This document shows, piece by piece, positions 8,471-16,803 of a stretch of DNA of 64,000 nt. Positions within the stretch are counted from its first letter, which is position 1. Every line of letters starts with the position of its first letter. Position numbers and translations under genes: made by a program. The notes under the pieces are model-generated. The model did no database searches. It was not told the origin of the DNA and saw nothing but the letters and a program-made list of their open reading frames with translations. Origin of the DNA: AC-37 sp036389835 (GTDB lineage Bacteria > Actinomycetota > Thermoleophilia > Solirubrobacterales > Thermoleophilaceae); assembly GCA_036389835.1 (NCBI GenBank), contig DASVWC010000028.1:1-64000 (forward strand). Reading direction: 5' to 3'.

Positions 8471-9763
8471 CTAGGAGCGGCGGCCGATGGTGAGCGTGAC
8501 CGCCGACCCGGCCGGGAGCACGGTCCCGCCGGCCGGCTTGTACGAGACGACCCGGCCGGCCTCCTTGGCCTTCTTGGTCCGCTTGTACTTCACGACGCTC
8601 CGGCAGCCGCCCTTGCGGACCGCGCCCTTCGCGACCTTCGAGCTCTTGCCGACGAGCTTCTTCGGTACCACGCACGGCGCCTTGTCGGGCTTGAGCGTCA
8701 GCTCCTCGGTGGTGGTCTTCTGCTGCGGGCCGGGCCGCGTGCCGGGCGCGTCGGTGTTGCGCGGGTCGGCGGCGGGCTTATCGGTGGCGTCCGCCACCGC
8801 GGTCACGCGCATCGTGCCGGCGGCCGAGATCGCAGCGATCGTCGCGTCCGAGAGCGGGATCTCGACCGGCTCGGTGTGGGTGCTGGGCACGTCGAAGCGG
8901 CCGCTGCCGATCACCTGCTGGTTGGCGTCGAGCAGCTTGAGCGTGCCCACGCAGCCGCCGTAGTTCTCGCCGTGGCAGAAGATCCGCACGCGCGCGTCGC
9001 GGTCCTTGGTGCGCACCACGATCGGGCTCACCTTGGGCGGCGGGTTGATGTCCGCGCCGCGGAACACGTGCTGCGCGTAGCCGCCCGGGCAGATGTCGGT
9101 CGCGTCGGGGCCCGTCGCGAGCGTGGTGCGCATCAGCAGCTCGAACCCCTGCATCTGGTCGTTGGGCGACGGCAGGAACTTCGACCCCTCGTTCAGGCCG
9201 TTGTCCTTCGAGTACCACTGCGTGTTGGCGCCCGGCACGCGGCCGAAGACCTGGTACTCGGCGCCCTCCGGGCCCCCGAGGACGCCGGGGTCGCGCCTGT
9301 ACTCGTGCGCGCCGATCGTGTTGAACGCGACGAAGTCGCCCTGCCTGACGCACAGGTTCACCGGCTTGTAGGTCGTGACCTCCTGCTGGTCGGAGGTGAC
9401 CGGGATCTGGAGGTGGCCGGTGCTGAGCGAGACGACCTTCAACCGCCCGTCGCCGGCGTCGCGCAGCACCTGGAAGTGGATGATCTGGGCGATCCGCTCC
9501 TCGTCGGTGTTGCGCAGCCGCTCGTTCGGGATCACGCCGCCCTTGAGCTTCACGACGGTCACCTGCCCCTCGGCCGGCGCGGCGTACGCACCGAGCGCCG
9601 GGGAGGCCCCGATGTTCCAGTAGGAGGTGTCGGCGCCGTGGTTGGCGGAGAGGTTCGCCGGCGAGCTCAGGTCGCTGCCGAAGTCGCTCTCGGCGGCCTG
9701 CGCCCCCGCGGGCGCGAGGCACAGCGCAGCAGCGAGAATCGGGAGTACGAGTCGGCGGGCCAT
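8471..9763 (-). CDS. Secreted FGSDLS-family protein with C-terminal PASTA domain (paralogue 1 of 3)
   Basis: 430 residues from the ATG at 9763 (MARRLVLPILAAALCLAPAG, signal peptide). The same frame is open far upstream through the fumarase gene, but that part is an antisense-frame shadow. Conserved blocks: SDFGSDLSSPAN, DTSYWNI, AAPAEGQVTVVKLKGG, IIHFQVLRD, QQEVTTYKPVNLC, GDFVAFNTIGAHEY, QWYSKDNGLNEG, ELLMRTTLATGPDATDICPGGY and FCHGENYGGC. It ends in a PASTA domain (VVPKKLVGKSSKVAKGAVRK onward). First gene of the array; 55 bases separate its stop from the next start, so co-transcription is likely. Confidence 0.85.
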   Translation of the reverse strand: MARRLVLPILAAALCLAPAGAQAAESDFGSDLSSPANLSANHGADTSYWNIGASPALGAYAAPAEGQVTVVKLKGGVIPNERLRNTDEERIAQIIHFQVLRDAGDGRLKVVSLSTGHLQIPVTSDQQEVTTYKPVNLCVRQGDFVAFNTIGAHEYRRDPGVLGGPEGAEYQVFGRVPGANTQWYSKDNGLNEGSKFLPSPNDQMQGFELLMRTTLATGPDATDICPGGYAQHVFRGADINPPPKVSPIVVRTKDRDARVRIFCHGENYGGCVGTLKLLDANQQVIGSGRFDVPSTHTEPVEIPLSDATIAAISAAGTMRVTAVADATDKPAADPRNTDAPGTRPGPQQKTTTEELTLKPDKAPCVVPKKLVGKSSKVAKGAVRKGGCRSVVKYKRTKKAKEAGRVVSYKPAGGTVLPAGSAVTLTIGRRS

Positions 9764-9831
9764 GTTTGCGAGTTCGCCGCGGTGGTCCGTCACCGCGTGC
9801 GATCCACCATAGGGCCGATCGGCTTTATTCG

Positions 9832-11163
9832 CTAGCCCGTCGGGGCGGGCCTTGCGCCGCGCGCCATCGTGTGCAGGTCGAGCGCGCGGTCGAGCGTCTC
9901 CTCGTCCACGCCCTTCTCGATCGCGACCTCGCGGATCGTGCGCCGCGAGGCGACGGCCTCCTTCACGATCTCCGTGCCCTTGTCGTAGCCGATGTAGGGG
10001 TTGAGGGCCGTGGCGATGGCCGGCGTGGACTCCGCGTTGCGGCTGAGCGCCTCCTCGTTGGCCTCGATCCCGTCCACGACCTTCTCGGCCAGCAGCAGCG
10101 ACGCGTTCGAGAGAAGCCCGATCGACTGGAGCAGGTTGCGCGCGATCATCGGCACGCGCACGTTCAGCTCGAACTGGCCCTGGGAGCCGGCCACGGTGAT
10201 CGCGGCGTCGTTGCCCATCACCTGGGCGGCGACCTGGAGCACGACCTCCGGGATCACCGGGTTGACCTTGCCGGGCATGATCGACGACCCCTTCTGGAGC
10301 TCGGGCAAGGCGATCTCGCCGAGGCCGGTGCGCGGGCCGGAGCCCATCAGCGCCAGGTCGTTGGCGATCTTGGTGAGCGAGACGGCGATCACCTTGAGCG
10401 CGCCGGAGAGCTCCACGAGCGCGTCGCGGTTGGCCTGGGCCTCGAACGGGTCGGCCGGGCCGTCGACCGGGAGGCCGGTCGCCTCGGCGAGCTTGGAGCG
10501 CACGCCCGCCGCGAAGTCGGGGTGCGTGTTCAGGCCCGTGCCGGTGGCGGTGCCGCCGAGCGGGATCTGGCCCACGCGCGGGAGCGCGGAGAGCACGCGC
10601 TCGCGGCCCAGGCGGATCTGCGCGGCGTAGCCGCCGAACTCCTGGCCGAGGGTGACGGGCACCGCGTCCATCAGGTGGGTGCGGCCGGCCTTGACCAGGT
10701 CGGCGAACTCCTCGGACTTGGCCTCGAGCGACCCGCCGAGGCGCTCGAGCGCCGGCAGCAGCCGGTCGGTCACCTCGCCGAGCGCGGCCAGGTGCACGGC
10801 GGACGGGAAGACGTCGTTCGACGACTGGCCCATGTTCACGTGGTCGTTGGCGTGGACGCCCTCGCCGGCCAGCGCCGCGATCACCTCGTTCGCGTTCATG
10901 TTCGAGGAGGTGCCCGAGCCGGTCTGGAAGACGTCGATCGGGAACTGGTCGTCGTGGCGCCCCTGGGCGATCTCGTCGCCCGCGGCGCCGATGCGGTCGG
11001 CGATGTCCTGGTCGAGCTCGCCCAGCTCGGCGTTGGTCCGGGCGGCGGCGGCCTTGATGCGCCCGAGCCAGCGCACCACCGAGACCGGCACGCGCTCGCC
11101 GGAGACCTTGAAGTTCTCGACGGCCTTGCTCGTCTCGCCACCCCACAGCTGCTGATCGCTCAT
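9832..11163 (-). CDS. fumC: Class II fumarate hydratase
   Basis: Interconverts fumarate and malate in the TCA cycle; iron-independent homotetramer in the cytoplasm. 443 residues, slightly shorter than the usual ~460. The fumarase/aspartase signature GSSIMPGKVNP carries the mobile-loop catalytic Ser, and GSGTSSNMNANEV and QSSNDVFPSAVHLA are the other two conserved substrate-site regions, with TGLNTHPDF between. I place the start at the ATG 11163 (MSDQQLWGGE) rather than the upstream ATG at 11181, because the preceding lipoprotein gene ends at 11174 and the downstream start leaves a 10-base gap. Confidence 0.95.
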   Translation of the reverse strand: MSDQQLWGGETSKAVENFKVSGERVPVSVVRWLGRIKAAAARTNAELGELDQDIADRIGAAGDEIAQGRHDDQFPIDVFQTGSGTSSNMNANEVIAALAGEGVHANDHVNMGQSSNDVFPSAVHLAALGEVTDRLLPALERLGGSLEAKSEEFADLVKAGRTHLMDAVPVTLGQEFGGYAAQIRLGRERVLSALPRVGQIPLGGTATGTGLNTHPDFAAGVRSKLAEATGLPVDGPADPFEAQANRDALVELSGALKVIAVSLTKIANDLALMGSGPRTGLGEIALPELQKGSSIMPGKVNPVIPEVVLQVAAQVMGNDAAITVAGSQGQFELNVRVPMIARNLLQSIGLLSNASLLLAEKVVDGIEANEEALSRNAESTPAIATALNPYIGYDKGTEIVKEAVASRRTIREVAIEKGVDEETLDRALDLHTMARGARPAPTG

Positions 11164-11173
11164 GGCTTCAACA

Positions 11174-11656
11174 CTATCCATGGTCCCGTCCGGCCCGGTA
11201 CCCGCGGCGGTAGGCCGCCGTGCCCGTGTCGAGGCCGGTCAGCTCCTGCTCGATCCGGCGCATCAGCTCGTCGTGAACGCCCTGCGTGGACGACGCGCCG
11301 CGCCGCGCAGCTCCGACCAGGTAGCCCAGCCGCAGCGCGTCGGGCCCGTCCGGCTCGAGCCGCGCCCGGTCGGCGAGGCGGCCCGCGACCGTCACGTACG
11401 ACGCGCCCACCTGCTGGAGGTCGGCGCCGGCGCTTCCACGGGTGAAGCACTCCGACAGCGGCGTGCCGTCGAGCTCCACTCGCGCGGGCGCGCGCGCGAG
11501 GGCGGCGCGGACCGAGTCCGGCCCCTCCTTGCAGCCGACCGGGACCGCCGCGTCGTCCGAGCGCGAGCAGCCGGCGGCTGAGAGCGCTATTGCGAGAGCC
11601 GCGAGAGCTTTGCCCCGGTTGGCGGAACGCATCCGCTGCAAAACCTGCACCCTCAT
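11174..11656 (-). CDS. Lipoprotein of unknown function
   Basis: 160 residues with a basic N-terminus and lipobox SAAGC (lipidated Cys near residue 30). The mature part has two Cys (GCKEG and SECFT), a strand-like DGTPLSECF and a helical C-terminus (GVHDELMRRIEQELTGL). A GGAAGG ribosome-binding site lies 10 bases before the ATG at 11656, supporting that start; an alternative ATG is at 11632. It is immediately upstream of fumC and probably co-transcribed, but no functional link is evident. Confidence 0.65.
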   Translation of the reverse strand: MRVQVLQRMRSANRGKALAALAIALSAAGCSRSDDAAVPVGCKEGPDSVRAALARAPARVELDGTPLSECFTRGSAGADLQQVGASYVTVAGRLADRARLEPDGPDALRLGYLVGAARRGASSTQGVHDELMRRIEQELTGLDTGTAAYRRGYRAGRDHG

Positions 11657-11729
11657 GCGAACGGGACCTTCCCATGTTCTTCTCGTGTTCGCGGGGAACG
11701 GACTCCCCCCAAGGACCGGAGGAGCAAGG

Positions 11730-12233
11730 ATGAGAGATCTGGCCCAGGTCGCTCAGGCCCACGCGCACGGACGCGCCGATCAGGCCGAGCTGACCCGATT
11801 CTGCACCCATTGCGGTGCGCTGTTCGACGCGAAGCTCAGCAGCCCCGAGCGCCCCCTGCGCGGGCGCGTGTGCTCGAACTGCGGCCTCGGGATGGTGCTG
11901 ACGTGCTCGAGCGAGCTGCTCGCGCGGCGCGACGGTGCGTTCCTGGTCGTGACCTCCGACCTGCTCGTGAGCGCTGCCTCCGAGGCGGCCGAGGAGCTGC
12001 TCGACTCGGGCCAGGGCCTGTACGGCCGGCCGCTCCTGTCGGTGCTCACCACGCCGAGCGGCGTGACGGACCTCGCCCGGCGCGTGGTGCGTGCCGCGAC
12101 CGGGGACCGGACGATCTACGAGCTGCCCGTGACGCCCGCGGCGAAGCGGCTGGCGGACGTGTCGCTGGTGGCGCGGATCGGGAACTGCGGCATGCCGCCG
12201 GCGGCGCTCGTGGTGGTCGAGGCCGCGGCCTGA
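11730..12233 (+). CDS. Small zinc-ribbon / PAS-like protein
   Basis: 167 residues, soluble. Residues about 24-53 carry two CxxC pairs (FCTHCG and CSNCG) that look like a zinc ribbon. The rest (GAFLVVTSDLLVSAASEAAEELL to PPAALVVVEA) has the strand-helix-strand order of a PAS-type sensor fold. There is no obvious output domain, so it may act as a regulatory partner. The ATG at 11730 is preceded by a strong GGAGGAG site 6-7 bases away; the frame is open upstream but that part is antisense to the divergent lipoprotein gene. A hairpin terminator follows at 12238-12267. Confidence 0.7.
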   Translation: MRDLAQVAQAHAHGRADQAELTRFCTHCGALFDAKLSSPERPLRGRVCSNCGLGMVLTCSSELLARRDGAFLVVTSDLLVSAASEAAEELLDSGQGLYGRPLLSVLTTPSGVTDLARRVVRAATGDRTIYELPVTPAAKRLADVSLVARIGNCGMPPAALVVVEAAA

Positions 12234-12237
12234 TCGG

Positions 12238-12267
12238 ACTTGCCCCCGCCCCGGCGGGTGTGCAAGT
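12238..12267 (+). terminator. Hairpin terminator after the zinc-ribbon/PAS gene
   Basis: Nested arms ACTTGC (12238-12243)/GCAAGT (12262-12267) and CCCGCC (12245-12250)/GGCGGG (12253-12258), followed by TCTCTCC. It starts five bases after the stop codon. Confidence 0.6.
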
Positions 12268-12381
12268 TCTCTCCCGGAGCTTGCGCAACGGGGGGCCGAC
12301 CTGTCACAACTCGCGTGCGGGACTGGAGCTTTGGGCTGCCAACCCGTAAAGGAACCTGCGACTTGTGCCGAAGGTGACGAC

Positions 12382-13254
12382 ATGAGCGGCATTCGAACCA
12401 ACGCGGCGGCCGAGCTCCTCGGCGTCAGCCCGAACACGCTGCGGAGCTGGGAGCGCCGCTTCGGCTACCCGGCCCCGCGCCGGACCGCCGGCGGCCACCG
12501 CCAGTACGAGCTCAACGAGCTCGAGGCGCTGCGCCGCGCGCTGCTGGAGACCCACAACATCTCCTCGGCGATCCAGGTCGCCCGCCAGCGTGGCGAGGGC
12601 CTCGGGTCCGCGTCGCGGATGGTCGAGGCGTTCGACCGCTTCGACGAGTCGCTCGCCGACCGCCTGATGGAGGAGAGCCTGTCGCTGCGCTCGATCGAGC
12701 GCACGGTGGAGGAGCTCCTGCTGCCCGGCCTCGAGCTCGCCCAGAACCGCGACGGCCGCGAGGCCGAGCTGGAGCTGGCCTGCCGCTGGGCGACCGGCTG
12801 GCTGCACGCCGCCCGCCGCGTGACCGCTCCGGCCACGCGAGCCGAGGGCATCCTGATCTTCGACTCGAGCCCGGTGCTCGGCCTGGAGGGCATCCAGGTC
12901 CAGGCGCTCGAGCTCGCGCTGCGCCGGGCCGGGTTCCGGGTACTGCTGCTCTCGGTGGCGCTCGCCCAGGAGCGGATGACCCGCGCGATGCGCGCGCTCG
13001 ACCCGTCGGCGCTCGTGCTGGCCGGCAGCGGCGCCACGCTCGACGTGCTCGGCCGGCTCGTATACGCCGTCCGCCAGACCGGCTCGAACGCCCCGCTGTT
13101 CGAGTACCGCGGGTCGATGCCGGTCAGCGGCAGCCACAACATCCCGACGCTGGGCGCCGCGCCCAGCGAGGCGGTGCGCAACCTCAAGGCGATGGTCGAC
13201 GGCCCCGCCTGGAGCCGCGGCGCCGGCATGCGCAGCGTCGCGCGCAGTTCGTAG
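12382..13254 (+). CDS. MerR-family regulator with B12-binding-like C-terminal domain
   Basis: 290-residue transcription regulator. The N-terminal MerR winged helix is clear: NAAAELLGVSPNTLRSWERR followed by PRRTAGGHRQY. The C-terminal half has the helical cap plus Rossmann-like core seen in CarH/LitR-type proteins (VQALELALRRAGFRVLLLS, SALVLAGSGATLDVLGRLV). The usual cobalamin-ligand His motif of that core is not visible; the equivalent segment reads GLEGIQVQALELA, so cobalamin binding is doubtful. The ATG at 12382 is chosen because MSGIRTNAAAELL matches MerR N-termini. It sits 148 bases after the previous gene, so it has its own promoter. Confidence 0.85.
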   Translation: MSGIRTNAAAELLGVSPNTLRSWERRFGYPAPRRTAGGHRQYELNELEALRRALLETHNISSAIQVARQRGEGLGSASRMVEAFDRFDESLADRLMEESLSLRSIERTVEELLLPGLELAQNRDGREAELELACRWATGWLHAARRVTAPATRAEGILIFDSSPVLGLEGIQVQALELALRRAGFRVLLLSVALAQERMTRAMRALDPSALVLAGSGATLDVLGRLVYAVRQTGSNAPLFEYRGSMPVSGSHNIPTLGAAPSEAVRNLKAMVDGPAWSRGAGMRSVARSS

Positions 13255-13285
13255 CCGTCCTGCACCAAGGCGCGGCCCGGCGCCG

Positions 13286-13307
13286 GGGACAGACTGAAGT
13301 CTGTCCC
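13286..13307. repeat. REP-like perfect palindrome
   Basis: Two perfect 10-base arms, GGGACAGACT (13286-13295) and AGTCTGTCCC (13298-13307), separated by GA and followed by TAATCG. The sequence resembles the GGGACAGAC...GTCTGTCCC palindromes dispersed in many genomes, possibly as REP/RAYT-type elements. It could also act as a bidirectional terminator between the MerR and ileS genes. Confidence 0.55.
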
Positions 13308-13345
13308 TAATCGCCCCGCGCCCGGGTGGTCCCTAGGATCGACGC

Positions 13346-16300
13346 GTGTTCCGCCCCGTCGATCCCGGTCAGTCGTTCCCTGAGCTCGAGGAGGTCGTGC
13401 TGGCGCGCTGGCGCGAGCGCGACGTGTTCCACGAGTCGGTCCGCCGGCGCGAGGGGGCGCCGCGGTTCGTGTTCTACGAGGGGCCCCCGACCGCCAACGG
13501 CCGGCCGGGGTCGCACCACGTGCTCGCGCGCGTGTTCAAGGACGTCTTCCCGCGCTACAAGACCATGCAGGGGCACCAGGTGCACCGCAAGGCCGGCTGG
13601 GACTGCCACGGGCTGCCGGTGGAGCTCGAGATCGAGCGCGAGCTCGGCCTCTCGAACAAGCACGAGATCGAGGAGTACGGGGTGGCGGAGTTCAACGCCC
13701 GCTGCCGCGAGTCGGTGCTCACCTACATCGAGGAGTGGAACGCGCTCACCGACCGGATCGGCTTCTGGGTCGACAGCGACGACGCCTACTTCACGCTCGA
13801 GGACGAGTACATCGAGTCGGTCTGGTGGTCGTTGCGCGAGGTCTGGCGGCGCGGGTTGCTCTACCAGGGGCACAAGGTCGTGCCGTACTGCCCGCGCTGT
13901 GGCACGGCGCTGTCCTCGCACGAGGTCGCCCAGGGCTACCGCGACGTGGTCGACCCGTCGGTGTACGTGCGCTTCCCGGTGCGCGGGGAGGAGGGCGTCG
14001 CGCTGCTCGGCTGGACGACCACGCCGTGGACGCTGGTCTCGAACGCCGCGCTGGCGGTGGCACCGGACGTGACCTACGTGCGCGCGCGCGTGGGCGGCGA
14101 GTCGCTGATCGTGGCCGAGCCGCTGCTCGAGCGCGTGCTCGGCGAGGAGGCCGCGGTGGAGGAGCGCATGAGCGGCAGCGAGCTGGCCGGCCTCTCGTAC
14201 GAGCCGCCGTTCCCGTGGATCTCCGACTACGGCGAGAAGGGGCACACCGTCCTCGAGGCGGACTTCGTCACCACCGAGGACGGCACCGGCATCGTGCACA
14301 CCGCGATCGCGTTCGGCGAGGACGACTTCCAGCTCGGTCAGCGCTACGGGCTGAAGGTGCAGAACCCGGTGAACCTCGACGGGACCTTCGACGAGCGCGT
14401 GGAGGCGTTCGCCGGCAGGTTCGTGAAGGACGCCGACCCGGAGATCGTCGAGGCGCTGCGCTCGAGCGGCCGGCTGTTCCGCGACGAGGGCTACGAGCAC
14501 GCCTACCCGCACTGCTGGCGCTGCGGCACGCCGCTCCTCTACTACGCGAAGGCGAGCTGGTACGTGAAGACGACCGCCGTCCGCGACCAGATGCTCGAGG
14601 AGAACGAGCGGATGCGCTGGTACCCCGAGCACATCAAGCACGGGCGCTTCGGCGACTGGCTCGCCAACAACGTCGACTGGGCGATCTCGCGCGAGCGCTA
14701 CTGGGGCACGCCGCTGCCGGTCTGGGTCTGCGACGAGGGGCACCAGCAGTGCATCGGCTCGCGCGCGCAGCTCGAGGGGCTCGCCGGGTCGGTTCCCGAC
14801 GACCTGCACAAGCCGTTCATCGACGAGGTCAGCTTCCCGTGCGAGGAGTGCGGCGGCGAGATGCGGCGCGTTCCCGAGGTGATCGACGCCTGGTACGACT
14901 CGGGCTCGATGCCGTTCGCGCAGTGGCACGCCCCGTTCGAGAACGAGGAGCTGTTCGCCGAGCGCTTCCCCGCCGACTACATCTGCGAGGGGCTCGACCA
15001 GACGCGCGGGTGGTTCTACTCGCTGCTGGCCGTGTCGACGCTGATGTACGGGCAGAGCTCGTACCGGACCGTGCTCTGCCTCGGCCTGATCCTCGACCCC
15101 ACCGGCCAGAAGATGTCGAAGTCGCGCGGGAACGTGGTGGTGCCGTGGGACGTGATCGAGAAGCACGGCGCGGACGCCTTCCGCTGGTACTACTTCACCT
15201 CGAAGCAGCCGTGGGACGGCTACCGCTTCTCGCTCGACACGGTCGGCGAGAGCGTGCGCCAGTTCATGCTGACGCTCTGGAACACGTACGGGTTCCTCGT
15301 GCTGTACGCGAACGTGAACGGGGTGGAGTCGTTCGAAGCCGCGCCCGAGCACGACCTCGACCGCTGGGCGATCTCGCGCCTCCAGCAGACGATCGAGGCC
15401 GTCACCGAGCGGATGGACGACTACGACACCACGTCCGCGGGCCGCGCGATCGACGCGTTCGTGGAGGACCTGTCGAACTGGTACGTGCGCAGGTCGCGGC
15501 GGCGGTTCTGGGACGGCGACCCCGCCGCGTTCGGCACGCTCCACCGCTGCCTGGTCGCGGTGTCGAAGCTGCTCGCGCCGCTCATCCCGTTCGTGGCGGA
15601 CGAGATCTACGACAACCTCGACGGCTCCGAGCCGTCGGTCCACCTGTGCGACTTCCCGCGCGGCGACGCGGCGGCGCGCGACCGCGACCTGGAGCGCGAC
15701 GTGGCGGTGCTCCGCGAGGCGATCGAGCTCGGCCGGGCCGCGCGGGCGCAGGCGAAGGTGAAGGTGCGCCAGCCGCTCGCCGAGGCCGTCGTCGTGGCCG
15801 CCGGGCGCGAGCAGGAGGCGATCGGGCGCTTGCAGGACCAGCTGCTCGAGGAGCTGAACGTCAAGCGCGTGCGGTTCGTGAGCGAGGCCGACGAGCTCGG
15901 GCGCTGGGAGCTGAAGCCGAACTACCGCACGCTCGGGCCGCGCTTCGGCAGCCAGATGCCGCAGGCGGCCGCGGCGGTGGCGGCGCTCGACGCGCAGTCC
16001 GTGGCGGCGACGCTGCGCGACGGTGGGACCGTGGGGCTGGCGATCGACGGCTCCGAGCACCCGCTGACGGCCGACGACGTGCAGCTCGTGCTCCAGCCGC
16101 TGGAGGGCTACCAGGTGGAGCGCTCCGGCTCGCACGCGGTGGCGCTGAACCTGGAGCTCGACGACTCGCTGCGCCGCGAGGGGCTCGCCCGCGAGGCCGT
16201 CCGCGCGATCCAGGAGACGCGCAAGTCCGCCGGGCTCGACGTGGCGGACCGGATCAGGCTGACGCTCGGCGGCGACGCGGACCTGGTCGCCGCGGTGCGC

Positions 16301-16426
16301 GAGCACGAGCGCTACGTGGCGGGCGAGACCCTGGCCGTCGAGGTCGCCTACCGCGACGGGACGCTCGGCGGCGAGCCGGTGAGGATCGAGGGCCGCGAGC
16401 TCTCGATAGGCGTCGAGCGCGTGTAG
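13346..16426 (+). CDS. ileS: Isoleucyl-tRNA synthetase, type 2, with swapped GxHH signature
   Basis: Charges tRNA-Ile with isoleucine; class I synthetase, cytoplasmic, 1026 residues. The Rossmann core begins with GPPTANGRPG. The class signature normally reads HxGH, but here residues 55-58 read GSHH (bases 13508-13519). The KMSKS loop is canonical at residues 589-593 (KMSKSRGN). The CP1 editing domain includes GWTTTPWTL and the conserved DGTGIVHTAIAFGEDDF. The C-terminal part has the anticodon-binding helices (NWYVRRSRRRFW). The eukaryal-like sequence style places it in the IleRS2 type. GTG start at 13346. Confidence 0.97.
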   Translation: MFRPVDPGQSFPELEEVVLARWRERDVFHESVRRREGAPRFVFYEGPPTANGRPGSHHVLARVFKDVFPRYKTMQGHQVHRKAGWDCHGLPVELEIERELGLSNKHEIEEYGVAEFNARCRESVLTYIEEWNALTDRIGFWVDSDDAYFTLEDEYIESVWWSLREVWRRGLLYQGHKVVPYCPRCGTALSSHEVAQGYRDVVDPSVYVRFPVRGEEGVALLGWTTTPWTLVSNAALAVAPDVTYVRARVGGESLIVAEPLLERVLGEEAAVEERMSGSELAGLSYEPPFPWISDYGEKGHTVLEADFVTTEDGTGIVHTAIAFGEDDFQLGQRYGLKVQNPVNLDGTFDERVEAFAGRFVKDADPEIVEALRSSGRLFRDEGYEHAYPHCWRCGTPLLYYAKASWYVKTTAVRDQMLEENERMRWYPEHIKHGRFGDWLANNVDWAISRERYWGTPLPVWVCDEGHQQCIGSRAQLEGLAGSVPDDLHKPFIDEVSFPCEECGGEMRRVPEVIDAWYDSGSMPFAQWHAPFENEELFAERFPADYICEGLDQTRGWFYSLLAVSTLMYGQSSYRTVLCLGLILDPTGQKMSKSRGNVVVPWDVIEKHGADAFRWYYFTSKQPWDGYRFSLDTVGESVRQFMLTLWNTYGFLVLYANVNGVESFEAAPEHDLDRWAISRLQQTIEAVTERMDDYDTTSAGRAIDAFVEDLSNWYVRRSRRRFWDGDPAAFGTLHRCLVAVSKLLAPLIPFVADEIYDNLDGSEPSVHLCDFPRGDAAARDRDLERDVAVLREAIELGRAARAQAKVKVRQPLAEAVVVAAGREQEAIGRLQDQLLEELNVKRVRFVSEADELGRWELKPNYRTLGPRFGSQMPQAAAAVAALDAQSVAATLRDGGTVGLAIDGSEHPLTADDVQLVLQPLEGYQVERSGSHAVALNLELDDSLRREGLAREAVRAIQETRKSAGLDVADRIRLTLGGDADLVAAVREHERYVAGETLAVEVAYRDGTLGGEPVRIEGRELSIGVERV

Positions 16427-16476
16427 CGCACGGCGCGTAGGGTTCCGCTCCGCTGACCACCACGGAGGAGGGACCC

Positions 16477-16803
16477 ATGGCTGAGCGGGCCAAGGCGGAT
16501 CGAAAGGCGGCCGCGAAGAAGGGCGCGGTCACGCGCAAGCGCAACGAGCAGAAGGCGCGGTCGAGCAGCACCGGCAAGAAGTCGGCGTCCACGCGTCAGG
16601 CGAAGGCGGCGACGAGCAGCGCGCGTGAGGCGAAGAAGGCCGCCGGAGCGGCCGTCGGCAGCGTGAAGACGGCGGCGAAGGCGGCCGGCGGCGCGGCGAA
16701 GGAGGCCGGCAAGGCCGTGGCCACCCGAGCGGGCGCGGGTCAGAGCAAGAAGCCGAGCTCGAGGAAGTCCAGCGCGAAGAAGTCCAGCGCGAAGAAGCGC
16801 TAA
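16477..16803 (+). CDS. Lys/Ala-rich histone H1-like protein
   Basis: 108 residues made almost entirely of Lys, Ala, Ser, Arg and Gly with no hydrophobic core. Repeats such as SSAKKSSAKK close the protein. This composition matches H1-like bacterial nucleoid tails that bind DNA non-specifically and are intrinsically disordered. A strong ribosome-binding site (GGAGGAGGG) lies 5-6 bases before the ATG at 16477, implying high expression. Its TAA stop overlaps, tail to tail, the stop of the tautomerase gene on the other strand. Confidence 0.75.
   Translation: MAERAKADRKAAAKKGAVTRKRNEQKARSSSTGKKSASTRQAKAATSSAREAKKAAGAAVGSVKTAAKAAGGAAKEAGKAVATRAGAGQSKKPSSRKSSAKKSSAKKR

Noticed and set aside
8471..11146. 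One 891-codon minus-strand frame spanning the third PASTA protein and fumC
   Set aside because: The part over fumC is an out-of-frame shadow; a clear signal peptide restarts at 9763 and fumC is intact in its own frame.
12234..12381. Cobalamin riboswitch upstream of the B12-like MerR gene
   Set aside because: The 148-base gap is too short and lacks the B12-box and the four-way junction pattern; the visible hairpin is better read as a terminator of the preceding gene.
13307..16306. A 999-codon open frame antisense to ileS, and a second long frame on the ileS strand
   Set aside because: High GC leaves few stops in other frames. The predicted proteins are Arg/Ala/Val-rich low-complexity with no motif, whereas the ileS frame has all synthetase motifs.
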